Assembly: GCA_035771175.1 (NCBI GenBank)
Contig: CM069590.1
Location: 32,192,821-32,256,820, forward strand
Reading direction: 5' to 3'
DNA length: 64,000 nucleotides
Source of the DNA: Paratinospora sagittata
Taxonomy: Eukaryota > Streptophyta > Magnoliopsida > Ranunculales > Menispermaceae
Shown here: positions 11,095-21,070 of the stretch, piece after piece
How the letters are laid out: each line of letters opens with the position of its first letter
How positions within the stretch are numbered: position 1 is the first letter of the stretch
Notes under the pieces: generated by a model
What the model was told of the DNA's origin: nothing
Seen by the model: only the letters and a program-made list of their open reading frames with translations
Database searches by the model: none
Program-made: the position numbers and the translations under genes

Positions 11095-11550
11095 TGTGAC
11101 GCCCCGAAAATTATTTCATCTAGCCCATAACCCAATTGCACTTTGCCCAAACTTTATGTGTTGCCTTGATATGGTTGGTGTTTGTTTGATGGTTGTTTAA
11201 TGTTTGTATAGTTGATGCTTGATAATGTATATAAATATGTGTATTATAAATTGTATATGGGTCATGTTAAATTAAAGTATAATGCATATATTATTATTTA
11301 TGCATGGGTCCATTAAACCATGAATTGATATGGGTTAGGATTGATTGAATAAAAGGATAAATGAGAATAAAAATTTGGTGTATTAAATGGATTGGACATT
11401 TAAAATACATGGAAGCATGAGATTGGTTAAAGTACATGTGGTTGGCATGGGTAGTATGAGACCAACACATGTGAAGGTTGGTGCATGAAAGTGGACAAGT
11501 GTCCCATGCCCACTTCTCTTCTCCAAGGAAGTGCTAGAAAGTGAGGTGAG

Positions 11551-11640
11551 TGGAGGGAATCAAGGAAGTGCTAGAATGAGTGGAGGGAATCAAGGAAGTG
11601 CTAGAATGAGTGGAGGGAATCAAGGAAGTGCTAGAAAGTG
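11551..11640. repeat. Three tandem 30-bp repeats
   Basis: The unit TGGAGGGAATCAAGGAAGTG plus ten bases starts at 11551, 11581 and 11611, nearly identical. A partial unit lies just upstream. Confidence 0.92.
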
Positions 11641-11826
11641 AGGTGAGTGGAGAGAAAGGAAAAAAATAAAAGAAAAGAAGAGAAAGGAAAGAAGAAGTGA
11701 AAGAAAGAAGGAGTTGCTTGAGGAAAATCTTTGCAACATTTTCATCAAAGTGATGGAGCTTCGGGATATATGGTCAGATGGAGCTCAACTTTTGTCAGCA
11801 AGTTCGTAGCTTATGGTTCTGTATTC

Positions 11827-12190
11827 TGAACGGTGGAGATCTAGATTAGAGGTTTCGTCTGAGAGATCTAACCTCTCAAACAAAGCTGGTCGGAAAGTCT
11901 GGATTTCTCGCGCCGTTTCGCTCAAACTTATAGATCTCCTCAATCTACAGTTGGATGGATATCACATTTGGGTATGTAGTTTACAACTGATATTTATGAA
12001 TTCTGAGTGGTGAAGATCTTGATTAGAGAATATTTCTAAGAGATCTAACCTCTCAAACAAAGCTGGTCGGAAAGTCTGGATTTCACGCGCCGTTTCGCTC
12101 AATCTTATAGATCTCCTCAATCTACCTTTGGATGGATATCAAATTTGGGTATGTAGTTTAAAACGGATATTTCTACATTATGTACGGTGG
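11827..12190. repeat. 177-bp tandem duplication in the LTR
   Basis: Two copies are offset by 177 bases: 'cggaaagtctggattt' at 11891 and 12068, 'caatctac' at 11941 and 12118. A third unit begins at about 12182 (ACGGTGGAGATG). Each unit carries the ACGGTGGAGAT word also seen in the 53731-56732 LTR. Confidence 0.9.
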
Positions 12191-14095
12191 AGATGTTTAT
12201 CGTTAAGTATGTTGTGTGATATAGTCATCTGAGTTTGAGTATTTGCAGCAGGAAAGGAGAAATTGTCTGATTAGAGACTTGTTCATCAAAGATACTTATC
12301 TTTTCGGTCCACCGTTGGATTGGGCTGATATTTGGACAGAAGGTTTGTTTCTTCACATACTTCAATCTGTAAGGTTGATTTTGTGATTACATACTTCTGT
12401 TGGTAGATTGATACATCTGAACAGAATATTAAATGAAGAATTTGTAGGGTTGCTTGCATTAGACTTAAATTTAGAATATGAATTTAGACCTTTCCAAATA
12501 GCTTGCATATCAACTATGTTGACCTAGTTGTCATTGTTGATGAACCCATGATGCAAAATCAGTGATATACATGGCTGAACATGGTGACTTAGTGTATATC
12601 GGCAATATGGCCTAAGTATGGAAAATTTCATATTTTAGGGCTTTTGATGCTTTTGGCCTAGAATCATTGAATTGATGCAACTTATGTTTAATTAAGCATG
12701 ATTAGGGTTGATTATGCTACTGATTTGGTGGTTGTGACATATCATGGGTTAGGCCTACTTGTAATCAAGTGACCCAATTTGGGCATGTTTAAGCCAAAGG
12801 AATTAAAAATCAGTATTTTTGATTAATAGAATGGTTTATGAATGAGAACTATGCATTAGAGGCCTAAGTCATGTGATTTGAGTTGAATTATGGGATTAGA
12901 TGGGATTTAGGCCTATTGTCTATATGTGGGCTGATTTAGGGTTGATGTGTAATGTCTATGTGATTGAGCATAGAAATTGATGTATGGTAGGATATTGATG
13001 TATGTTTCAGGATCTTGATTTGGTTGATTCGGTTTGGTGGTCGTGTGTGGCTAAATACTCTCGCGAGGCTTGGTTGTGAGTAGACTTCATTTATGATTAT
13101 ATCTTTTATGTCATCATATCACTTATATATATTGTATGTTGAAAGCATGAATGTGTTCTAATGTTTTGAATGATGCATTGATTTGAGAAAACCTTATGAC
13201 TTTGGTTGGGCCCATCTATCCGGCTAATAGGGGGACTTAACCTTGTCATAGGAGGGTTTCATGAAAGGAAATGATTGGGGTCAACGGTACGGTGAAATAG
13301 ACGTGCACTAGTAACCCCAAATAAACATGATTGGGGTCAACGATACGGTGAAATGGACGTGCACTAGTAACCCCAATGCATGTGGAATGTCGATCCAAAT
13401 TGATAAACTTTTACTTGCATCGAACTTATTATAAATGCTTGATATCTATATGTTATGAGCTTTTAATCATGCTACACATTGACATGCATACATGATGTTT
13501 ATTGATGAGTATTGATAGCATATTTGAATTCTATTCACTGGGCACCGTTGGCTCACCCTCATTTTCCTCTTTCAGGTCCTTCTGTCCCGAATAAGGGCAA
13601 AGGAGTAGTCATATCTTGAGGGCCTTGCCTGCGAGAGAATCCAAGGCCTCGATGTGAGTTGAGAAACATTTTGATTGAACTGTGTTTTAAATTATGAAGT
13701 ATTATATTTTGGATTATGTAATTATAACACTTACCACATTGTAGTATGGGTGAGTTGGGACTTGTTAGATAGACCATGTGGGCATATGACGGTTTTTATT
13801 TGTACCCACAATTTTGGACTTTATGTGTATGTCGATTTTAATGGACTGTAGGGATTATGATTTTATTTATGGTTCATTTTTATGGATTATCTCTTGTCTT
13901 GGATGATTAATACGGTTGGTAGTTTTGTTTAGTACCTTTTGATATTGTGTCGTTGTTTGAGATAAGGCTCGTAGGGTCTCAACCACCTCACGGGAGTTGA
14001 GGAGTGGTCGGAGATGCCTACGCCGGGCGTCCCGCCCCGGCATTCCGCACGCCATTCCCTGCGGGGTTGGTGGTCCGGGGTGCGGGGTCGCCACA

Positions 14096-14498
14096 CTCTT
14101 ACTCTTAGTCTTTTCGATCATTATCCAGATTCGTGTGTCCCATACCACATGAATTTGGTAATAAGGGTGTCAACCAAGTTAAGTTGTATGAACACGGTCT
14201 CTAAAAACATCGGCTGAATAGTAGTTCACCAATAGTATCTTCCAAGTTTACTCGTCCCATACCGTGTAAACTTAGTGATAATGTTAGTAATGCAACTTTC
14301 TCCAAATGTTTCTTTTCACACAGGTCATGGGATTTCTTACTTCCACATTTTATTTAGTATCTTTCAATTTTGTTGTGTGCCATACCACTCCAAAGTTAGT
14401 GATACAAAAGAAAGAATGGTTGTAAGTCGGCCCACCAAAGATAGTCTTGAACAAAACATTTCATTCATATTTAAAAGAAAAGTTTACAATGCCAATAA
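14096..14498. repeat. Three degenerate tandem repeats of about 120 bp
   Basis: The words CCCATACC or GCCATACC at about 14139, 14256 and 14379, each followed by a loose AAnTTnGTgATAA and preceded by 'agtatctt.caa.ttt', give a spacing of 117 to 123 bases. The block lies just downstream (minus strand) of the ORF ending at 14499 and directly abuts the 3-kb LTR. Function is unknown. Confidence 0.6.
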
Positions 14499-16018
14499 TC
14501 AATTTTGATTTCCCTGCCTACTACCGCTCCTTCTAGATCTCCTGCTAGGTACGGAAGGACTACTAACATAAGGTTGAGAGTTTGCTCGCTCTGCTTTGGA
14601 GTTTTGCATATGTGTTAATATATTATTTTGAGTTTCTCTCATTTCCGCCATATTGGATACCATTTCATTTAACCGTTCAAAAAGGTTAGTCGATTGGCTC
14701 ATTGGTGGTTGATGGCTCGATTGTCCCATAGGTGGAGGGTAGGTCATTGGCATTGGGGGAAAGTATTGGTTGTACGGGTGATTCATAGGTGATAGGTAAT
14801 TGTTTTGAAACAGTGGGCTCATTGGGATGTTCTGCCCTCCAAAATTTGGTGCCGCCCAAAACTGTTGTTGTTGGGTTATAGGAACTTGCATGAATGGTTG
14901 ACATGGTACCTCAGGTGTTGGAAACCTTTGGTACGACGTGTTGCCTTGAGTTGGCATGTTCCAAGCAGGTAGATTTGCTTGAGTACTTTGTCTATTTTGA
15001 GGTTGATTTAGGTTGTTAAATAAATCTTCAACAGTGAATAGATGATTGGTTGGATCATTATTTGGGGCTGGGTTTTACGTGGGATTCTAATTTGACTCAT
15101 TATTTGGTGCTTCTCTGACGGGAATCTTGCGTCGACTTTTTCGAAGGCAACGTCCATGCTTGTCTCTCATTCTCTCGGCATTTCCTATCGTCGTGCCGAA
15201 TACTTCCTCGTCAGTTATCCCTCCACTTGTGCCATATGTCTTGAAGATAGAGGATGCTGTAACTGGTTCAGTGATCTGCTTCGACGTCCCATCAAAGGTG
15301 TCGACGTTTGCCTCGTATAACATCCTCGTAATCAAGACTCCGTAGCCGAGGAATTCCTTTCTCAAAGGGTTTTGTATCACCCTCAAAATTTGTTGGATAA
15401 TAATGTGAGGTAGGGATACCTTAATTTTCTTCTCTATGCAGTATAACATAAGAAGTTGAGCCATTGACATAGTGCCTCTAGTCCCCCTTTTTGGCAAGAT
15501 GTTGTCGTATACAATCTTTCCGAGGCCAGCAAGAAATGTCTTACTATGATTGTTTGGGAGGTTGGTGTACGTCGATTGAGTGTATGGCTCTTTGGCGAGG
15601 GAATTGAAAAATTGTTCATTAGACTCTGCGATCTCTGCAACTGTCTGGGGTTCATGTGGATCAATAATCCTCTCCTCAATCGGAATCGCCAAAAGTCGAG
15701 CAATAATCTCGATGTTGATAGGAATTTTCATTCCCATGACTGTTGTCTCCAAAATAGGGCTGAGCTCATCTCCTTGAAGTCCCACGCAATTCATGGCTTC
15801 ATAGAAGGATCTCACCAAGTTATAAGAGACGTGACCCTCAACTTTGGTTATATTTAACCAACCCAGTGTTGAGAGTTTGTCGTGAAGGATTGGGCAGAGG
15901 CAGAGATCTCTATTGTCGATGCTCCTCATAGTCATAACCTCCCTTTTGGACAATTCCTTGAGTCTAGTGGGAATTGGTTCCCTGCTAATGGAAATTGCTC
16001 CTTCACTTGAGGCCATTC
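14499..16018 (-). pseudogene. Large ORF resembling a plant transposon-associated protein
   Basis: The frame runs from an ATG at 16018 to 14499 (about 500 codons) and is interrupted by only two stops, a TAG near 15087 and a TGA/TAA-type stop just after it. Residues 1-310 form a mostly helical globular region with the pattern LGWLNITKVEGHVSYNLV, RSFYEAMNCVG, then MGMKIPINIEIIARLLAIPI. This resembles the uncharacterised 'putative plant transposon protein' domain found in plant retroelements (from memory, not searched). The C-terminal 150 residues are Pro/Gln/Asn-rich, followed by a short amphipathic stretch (LFERLNEMVSNMAEMRETQN) and a basic tail (SRRSRRSGSRQG). It occupies the place of gag between the PBS and the gag remnant. 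A TTTTCCTTTCAG just upstream of the ATG looks like a 3' splice site. Role unknown. Confidence 0.6.
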
Positions 16019-16021
16019 TTT

Positions 16022-16048
16022 TGCTGAAAGGAAAATAAATTTGTGAAA
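16022..16048 (-). promoter_or_regulatory. Possible 3' splice site before the large ORF
   Basis: Minus strand TTTATTTTCCTTTCAG followed by CAAAAGAATGG fits a plant acceptor: pyrimidine tract, CAG, then the ATG within eight bases. The AT-rich leader upstream would be the intron. A donor was not identified. Confidence 0.4.
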
Positions 16049-16140
16049 GACACAAAATATATTCCTAACATTTTTTAAAATTTATTCTTTGTCTGTTAGA
16101 CATTTTTTTTTTCTCTTGATGTTTATGCCATCATGTAATC

Positions 16141-16630
16141 AAAATTCTTCATTAGCAATATGATATATATATATATATCGTATACGTATATGAATGTATA
16201 GATATATATATTTAATCATAACAGTATATATAGTTTTCATAAATCAACTATATATATATTTGAAAATTAAACTATATAAAAATCATATATAGTTTTCTTA
16301 GATATATATTTAATACAAATCTTAACTATACATAATTCATATATATATAGTTCTAAAGATATATATATCTAATAATATTTTCATTCAAATTTTTCCGTCA
16401 ATAATATGATATATATATATCTCCTATATGCATAGATATATAGATATATATATTTAATCATAACCATATATATAGTTTTCATAAATCTTAACTATATATA
16501 TATTTAAATCAAACTATATAAAAATCATATAGTTTTCTAGATATATATTTAATATAAATCTCAACTATATACAATTCATATATATATATAGTTCTAGAGA
16601 TATATATATATCTAATAAATTTTTTCTTCC
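16141..16630. repeat. Tandem duplication of a TA-rich block of about 245 bp
   Basis: Two copies share an ordered set of words: 'aatatgatatatatatat', 'tttaatcataac', 'atatatagttttcataaatc', 'ttcatatatatatagttct', 'gatatatatatct.aata'. They start near 16150 and 16400. Both consist of TATA-type runs and lie in the leader between the PBS and the large ORF. Confidence 0.8.
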
Positions 16631-16666
16631 AATAATTTAGTGGTCTTGGGCGGGCCGTGGACCGTA

Positions 16667-16679
16667 CTCTCTGATACCA
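16667..16679 (-). promoter_or_regulatory. Primer binding site, initiator-Met tRNA type
   Basis: Minus strand TGGTATCAGAGAG begins five bases inside the 5' LTR end. TGGTATCAGAG is the usual complement of the 3' end of plant initiator-Met tRNA and primes minus-strand synthesis. Confidence 0.88.
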
Positions 16680-16684
16680 TTAAA

Positions 16685-18149
16685 TGTCACACCCCGCCCG
16701 GACGCGCCTAAACCTACGGTACACTTGCGGACGGGGCGCGCATTTGGAATAATAACAATGGTAACAACAGAGTGCGCAGCGGAAAATATAATATACAGTA
16801 CAAATTTCATTTCATTTAATATAGAATATAATTTGTACATGAAATGGTCAAGGGAACCTAATCCCAAAAATCCCCAATGAATAATACAAAGGGCACAAAA
16901 TGTGGGCCCCATAAACCAGCACCCAGTCCACCCTAATTTCCTGTGAAAGATTTGATAATAATGGACTGAGCTTAACGCGCTCAGTGGGTTAATAGTTCGT
17001 GAGTATAACACTTAATAAAGCATACTTCAATATCAAATATCTTCAATACACATGTGAGCATCATAATCAATCAATATGTATGTATGCATGACACCGTCTC
17101 GTATTGGTTTGATGAATGTACATCGCCTGAGTTCATGTACAAATGTCCGTCCGGACGTTCTCCCCTGGCGTAGCCAGGTTCTATTGTACGTCCCTCCTCA
17201 AGATTGATGCTCTGGATTCACGTACTGATGTCCTTCCCCGGGCGTAGCCGGGTTCTCATGTACGTCCCTCTCTAGAGAAATATAATGAATAGCGAGCAAT
17301 GCTCCTAACTATTCTATAAGTCATAAACCATATACGTCCCTAGGTGGTGATATGTATGATGCAAGTGCATGAACTGGTCTAGTCTACTGGTCTGGTCTTT
17401 TCTTGAAATTTAGACTGACTTTGACAACGTCTGGTGATCCTTATCAAAGTTGGTATCACGACGTGCAAAGTTAGGACATTCAGTATTACTTGTGTAAGCT
17501 GATAGCTTTCAATAAGACCAACTAGATCAGTCCCAAATTGAGAGGTGAGACACAAGGTCTGCTTAAATACCAATCGCCTAGAGCAGCCCACTGCCTCTCG
17601 TTCACTATTTAAAGTTACCGAGGACAAGACCGAATCTAGTTGAGTCAGATTGACCACAAATCTGACATTAGAACAGTATAATACGCGAATTCCAAGTGTA
17701 CAGGTATAAGTGAGATAGTATAAACATTATATGACATAATGCAGTATAAATGAACAGTAGATATAATAATAACTGAATGTAAACTTTAATAAAAGTTATA
17801 AAACACGCAAACTTATGTTTCGTTCCCCACCTTCAGATAAGAACTTCTTCTTTCAGATTTGGCGCTTTCCTCCGGACAGAACTTCGTCGCACCGCACCGA
17901 GAGTCTCAAAAGACTAAAACTCAAAATGAGTGAGAAAGAGAAGGAAAATCACAAGGAAAGTGATTTTGGTGTGAGAAATGAGAAATGAGGAGGGTTCCTT
18001 ATATAGAGATTTTTGGTGCCTGAACGTTTGGGTGTTGAGCTTGAACGTTCGGGCAAGCGCCAGAACGTTCGGGCATTGTGCCCGAATGTTCGGGCGTTGC
18101 CCCTAAAATTTTTTTTTGTTTTTGTTTTGTGCAATCCTAGGGTATTACA
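16685..18149 (-). mobile_element. 5' LTR of the 12.4-kb gypsy element
   Basis: 1465 bases, TG...CA, collinear with 5792-7244. On the minus strand it starts TGTAATACCCTAGGATTGCAC and ends GGGCGGGGTGTGACA. The GAACGTT minisatellite here has four units (18018-18105). The right neighbour is GATAA at 18150-18154. Confidence 0.92.
18018..18105. repeat. Four tandem GAACGTTYGGGC units
   Basis: Units of 20 to 22 bases with cores GAACGTTTGGGTGTTGAGC, GAACGTTCGGGCAAGCGCC, GAACGTTCGGGCATTGTGCC and GAATGTTCGGGCGTTGCC. The partner LTR has three. Confidence 0.85.
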
Positions 18150-18154
18150 GATAA
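18150..18154. repeat. TSD GATAA, right copy
   Basis: GATAA immediately right of the GGTATTACA end of the LTR. It matches 5787-5791. Confidence 0.92.
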
Positions 18155-18161
18155 TCAATGG

Positions 18162-18200
<39 letters not shown>

Positions 18201-18569
18201 TAAACAATCCTAGCTATATAATTGCATAATAATCATGATAACGTGCATGCATACATGATCAATATAATAGTAGTGTATATACATGAATATGATAACATAT
18301 ATGCATGATTTTCAAAAGATGCAAATCATATTGTGGTTGGAACGAGTAAGAATTATTCTACAACACTAAGATTCTAAACTAAGGATTACAAACATGAAGC
18401 TCTTGAATCTTTATGCATTGTCGTTTCATCTATATGCTTTATCAATATAGTTGAATCTATTTAATATAGCTAGTTAGCACTGAAACAACTACGTCAAAGA
18501 GATTAGTGATCACAAGTATATTGTTTGTAATCATCAAAAATAAATCGGGTGAAAGTCGTTACGTCAACA
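18155..18569 (-). mobile_element. Copia LTR (copy A), minus, proximal part
   Basis: Minus strand from 18569 (TGTTGACG) aligns with the first 380 or so bases of the solo LTR at 20272: 'ctaatctctttgac.tagttgtttca', 'attcaagagctt', 'gcatcttttgaaaatcatgca'. Together with 4268-5791 it makes one LTR split by the gypsy insertion. A (TG)16 run interrupts it at 18168-18199. Confidence 0.8.
18168..18199. repeat. (TG)16 microsatellite
   Basis: Thirty-two bases of perfect TG repeat, 14 bases right of the TSD. Confidence 0.97.
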
Positions 18570-18863
18570 TTTATAAGTTAGAATAGAGCACTAGCCGTTA
18601 AACACAAGAAACTAGCCATTGGGGGTCCGAAATTTTGAATTTCGATCGTTGAATCGCATCCCGACGGTCCCTAGTGCACTAGTCCACTGTACTAGGCACT
18701 TGAAGACCTGAGAGTACGTAACTCAAAAGCCCAGGCTTTAGCACGCTGGTCAGTCAATCCATTAACTGGATTACCATCGAGTCGAATGGTTTGACTAGTA
18801 CAACTACATTTATATTGGAATTTTGTGATTTTTTCAAGCATAAACTTCATGAATGTGTTTAAG
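18570..18863. other. Unassigned spacer
   Basis: No frame or known end. It contains the dense CTAG words 'cctagtgcactagtccactgtactagg' near 18670-18700, suggestive of another LTR's regulatory repeats, but I could not place it. Confidence 0.25.
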
Positions 18864-20161
18864 TGTCACACCTCGATTATATAATAATAGGAAAATAATT
18901 TAATTTTATCAAGAAAAATAGTCAAAAACCTAGGTGAGAGTATTAAAGTACAAGTTTAATAATAATTTGTATAATTAGGAATTGTAAGAATTTAAGTGTA
19001 AGAAAAAATCAAAATAACACTTATCCAAACTAAAAACATCTTCAAAGTAATATGTAGTAAATTTCTTTTTGTAAACAGTCGATATGTAACAAGATTTCAA
19101 GATCCAATGTATTTTCCCGACTAGTTCACAAATTAAGGTAAATGACTACCCTTACTTTTCTCAATTTGCATTCCAAGGACAATATGTGTTCATTAATATG
19201 ATTTCCATATTGAACCATGAAGGTTTTTACCCTTATCCATCCATCGCGGACCTAATATTTGAAAGTATTCAGAGTCATAGCGATAATACTAACATATTTA
19301 AGTATAAGTCTAAGGCATACCCATATAAGACGAACTCATGATCTCTTTGCTAATTATAACGAGGTTCTACAAAATTACTGAGTGTCAATACAACCCATTT
19401 TTAAATAAAAAGGCTTACAAACTTAAACAAAGTATTTAACCTAGTTACTACAATACTATCCAAATTACTAACTCACTACTTGACCACGCCATAAGCTTGC
19501 GACTTTATTCTTCTGAGTACCTACGTGTGAAAATTTGGAGTGAGCTTGAAAGCCTAGTAGGTCTTCCATACACTTTCACATCATTTTGCTTAGTTATATA
19601 CACAAGAACATATACACAAGTTACAAATATTATCATTACATACATTAAGTTGTTTTTGAGTTGGAAAAGCCTTTACCACTAGGGGAGTTGCCCTAGGGTT
19701 ATACCTCCCCTAAATATTTCATTTAGTGCCCAATCTTAGGGGATCTTCCCCGTTATAGTACTAATTCAAAAGAATACTCAACGATACTCATTTTGAATAA
19801 TCGTCCTCAAATGTGTATTCCTAGTCTTAATAGTGTTCTTTAGTGAAAACATGTATACTATACCAAATCAAACATCAAATACCTAATTATATTTTAATCA
19901 AGTTTAACAATATTAGCATGCTCAACATATCATTCCATCACACTAAACATATCATAATAGACGTTCATATTTTCAGTAAACATATAAAATTTAATATTCA
20001 TGTCATCATGGTATCATCATAACATCATATATCATATTGTATGGTATCACGTCATTTTCATGGCATTATGTTATCATCATGGAAATTTCGAGCATGCAAT
20101 ACAATCATCATACAAGCAATTCCTAACTAAATACATGTATCATTTACAATGTTCCTATGCA
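18864..20161 (-). mobile_element. Probable reversed gypsy LTR remnant, host of the next solo LTR
   Basis: It begins TGTCACACCTCGATTATA, like the reversed LTR ends here, and holds 'gagtacctacgtgtgaaaatttggagtgagc', similar in layout to the 'tacctgaaatattgga.gaaatggagtgagc' block of other reversed gypsy LTRs. It is interrupted at 20162 by a solo LTR and should continue from 23449. The far end was not found. Confidence 0.4.
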
Positions 20162-20898
20162 TGTAATACCCTCGGGATTTACGTCTTTTCATAAAGTTAT
20201 TATACACTTTTCATGATATCTAAGGCACACTTAGACTATACCATGTTTATGACACTATTAGGGGTACTGGATGTTGACCTAAGTGGTTTTTCAGTTAGTA
20301 TTCTCTTAAGTGTTTTGATGTTAACAAACAATATAATCACATCATTAATCTCTTTAACTTAGTTGTTTCACTGTTAACTAGCTATATCAAATGGATTCAA
20401 CTATTTCGTCAAAGCGTGTGGATGAAACAATAATGCATGAAGATTCAAGAGCTTCCTGTCTGTAATCTTTTGTCTAGAATCTTAGTGTTGTAGAGTAATC
20501 CTTACTTGTTCCATCCACAATATGGTTTGCATCTTTTGAAAATCATGCATATCGATCATTAGATATTCATGCACATATACTATTCTCATATTGATCATGC
20601 ATGCAGATACATTATCATGATTATCATGCCATCATATATTTAAGATTGTTTATCATGCATATCTATATCATTCTTTATCACGCACTCATATTACCAACTT
20701 TGCATGTTTTTTGTCATTTTACGTGTATTATATCGAATGTTTTAATTATCTGTACTAATCGATTAGCTTACACGTATTTATCTTCGCCAATTATGTTTTA
20801 ATCTTTTCCAAAATGTTTTCAAAGTTGGTTTATATGTTTTACAATGTCTTAAACTCATTTTGATTGAAAAATCGTGTTTCTGTCACTTTCAATGCGAA

Positions 20899-21040
20899 GG
20901 AACATGCTCCTGTGCTTTTTCCCAAGAATAAGATTTTTCTTATCAGAGTTTAAGGAACGCGCTCCTGCACAAGAGGGAAATCTGAAATTTTTCAGATTTC
21001 AAACCAAAAACGAGCTCTTCTCTCTAGGAACGCGTTCCTA
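20899..21040. promoter_or_regulatory. Cluster of GGAACGCGTTCC-like palindromes in U3
   Basis: GGAACATGCTCCT (20899), GGAACGCGCTCCT (20954) and the perfect 16-base palindrome TAGGAACGCGTTCCTA (21025-21040) lie within 160 bases upstream of the TATA box. Reversed or degenerate versions occur at the same place in copies A (5255-5580) and C (35960-36040). Confidence 0.6.
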
Positions 21041-21050
21041 TCCTTGGACT

Positions 21051-21070
21051 GGTATTTTTCTATAAATACC
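21051..21070 (+). promoter_or_regulatory. TATA box inside an inverted repeat
   Basis: GGTATTTTTCTATAAATACC: arms GGTATTT and AAATACC enclose TTCTAT, so TATAAATA overlaps the right arm. It is conserved at 5224-5243 (reversed) and 36055-36074. The R region would start about 30 bases downstream. Confidence 0.7.

Larger units (their letters stand above)
11095..14095 (+). mobile_element. 3-kb gypsy LTR, apparently solo, plus orientation
   Basis: It begins TGTGACGCCCCGAAAATT and ends GGGGTCGCCACA (TG...CA). Its middle (about 12480-12960) is homologous to about 54890-55500 inside the 3-kb solo LTR at 53731-56732, for example the shared words CAACTATGTTGACCTAGT and GGGCTTTTGATGCT. The CTTTCAGG word at 13570 also recurs in other gypsy LTRs here. 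The flanking 5-mers (TGTGA left, CTCTT right) do not match, so either a TSD was lost or flanking DNA was deleted or exchanged. There is no coding region. Confidence 0.75.
5792..18149 (-). mobile_element. Ty3/gypsy chromovirus-type element, chimeric and defective, full length
   Basis: Minus-strand order is 5' LTR (18149-16685), initiator-Met PBS (16679-16667), an AT-rich leader, a foreign-looking ORF (16018-14499), a foreign LTR (14095-11095), gag C-terminus (11094-10626), RT-RNase H-integrase-chromodomain (about 10622-7873), an extra ORF (7776-7279), a polypurine tract (7261-7245) and 3' LTR (7244-5792). Both sides carry GATAA. The integrase and C-terminal region resemble the Tekay/Del lineage (inference). 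The protease and the gag N-terminus are absent, so the element could move only with trans-supplied proteins. Confidence 0.9.

Noticed and set aside
16667..16679. tRNA gene traces at the TGGTATCAGAG and TGGCGCC sites
   Set aside because: They are primer binding sites next to LTRs. No cloverleaf or A and B box promoter surrounds them.
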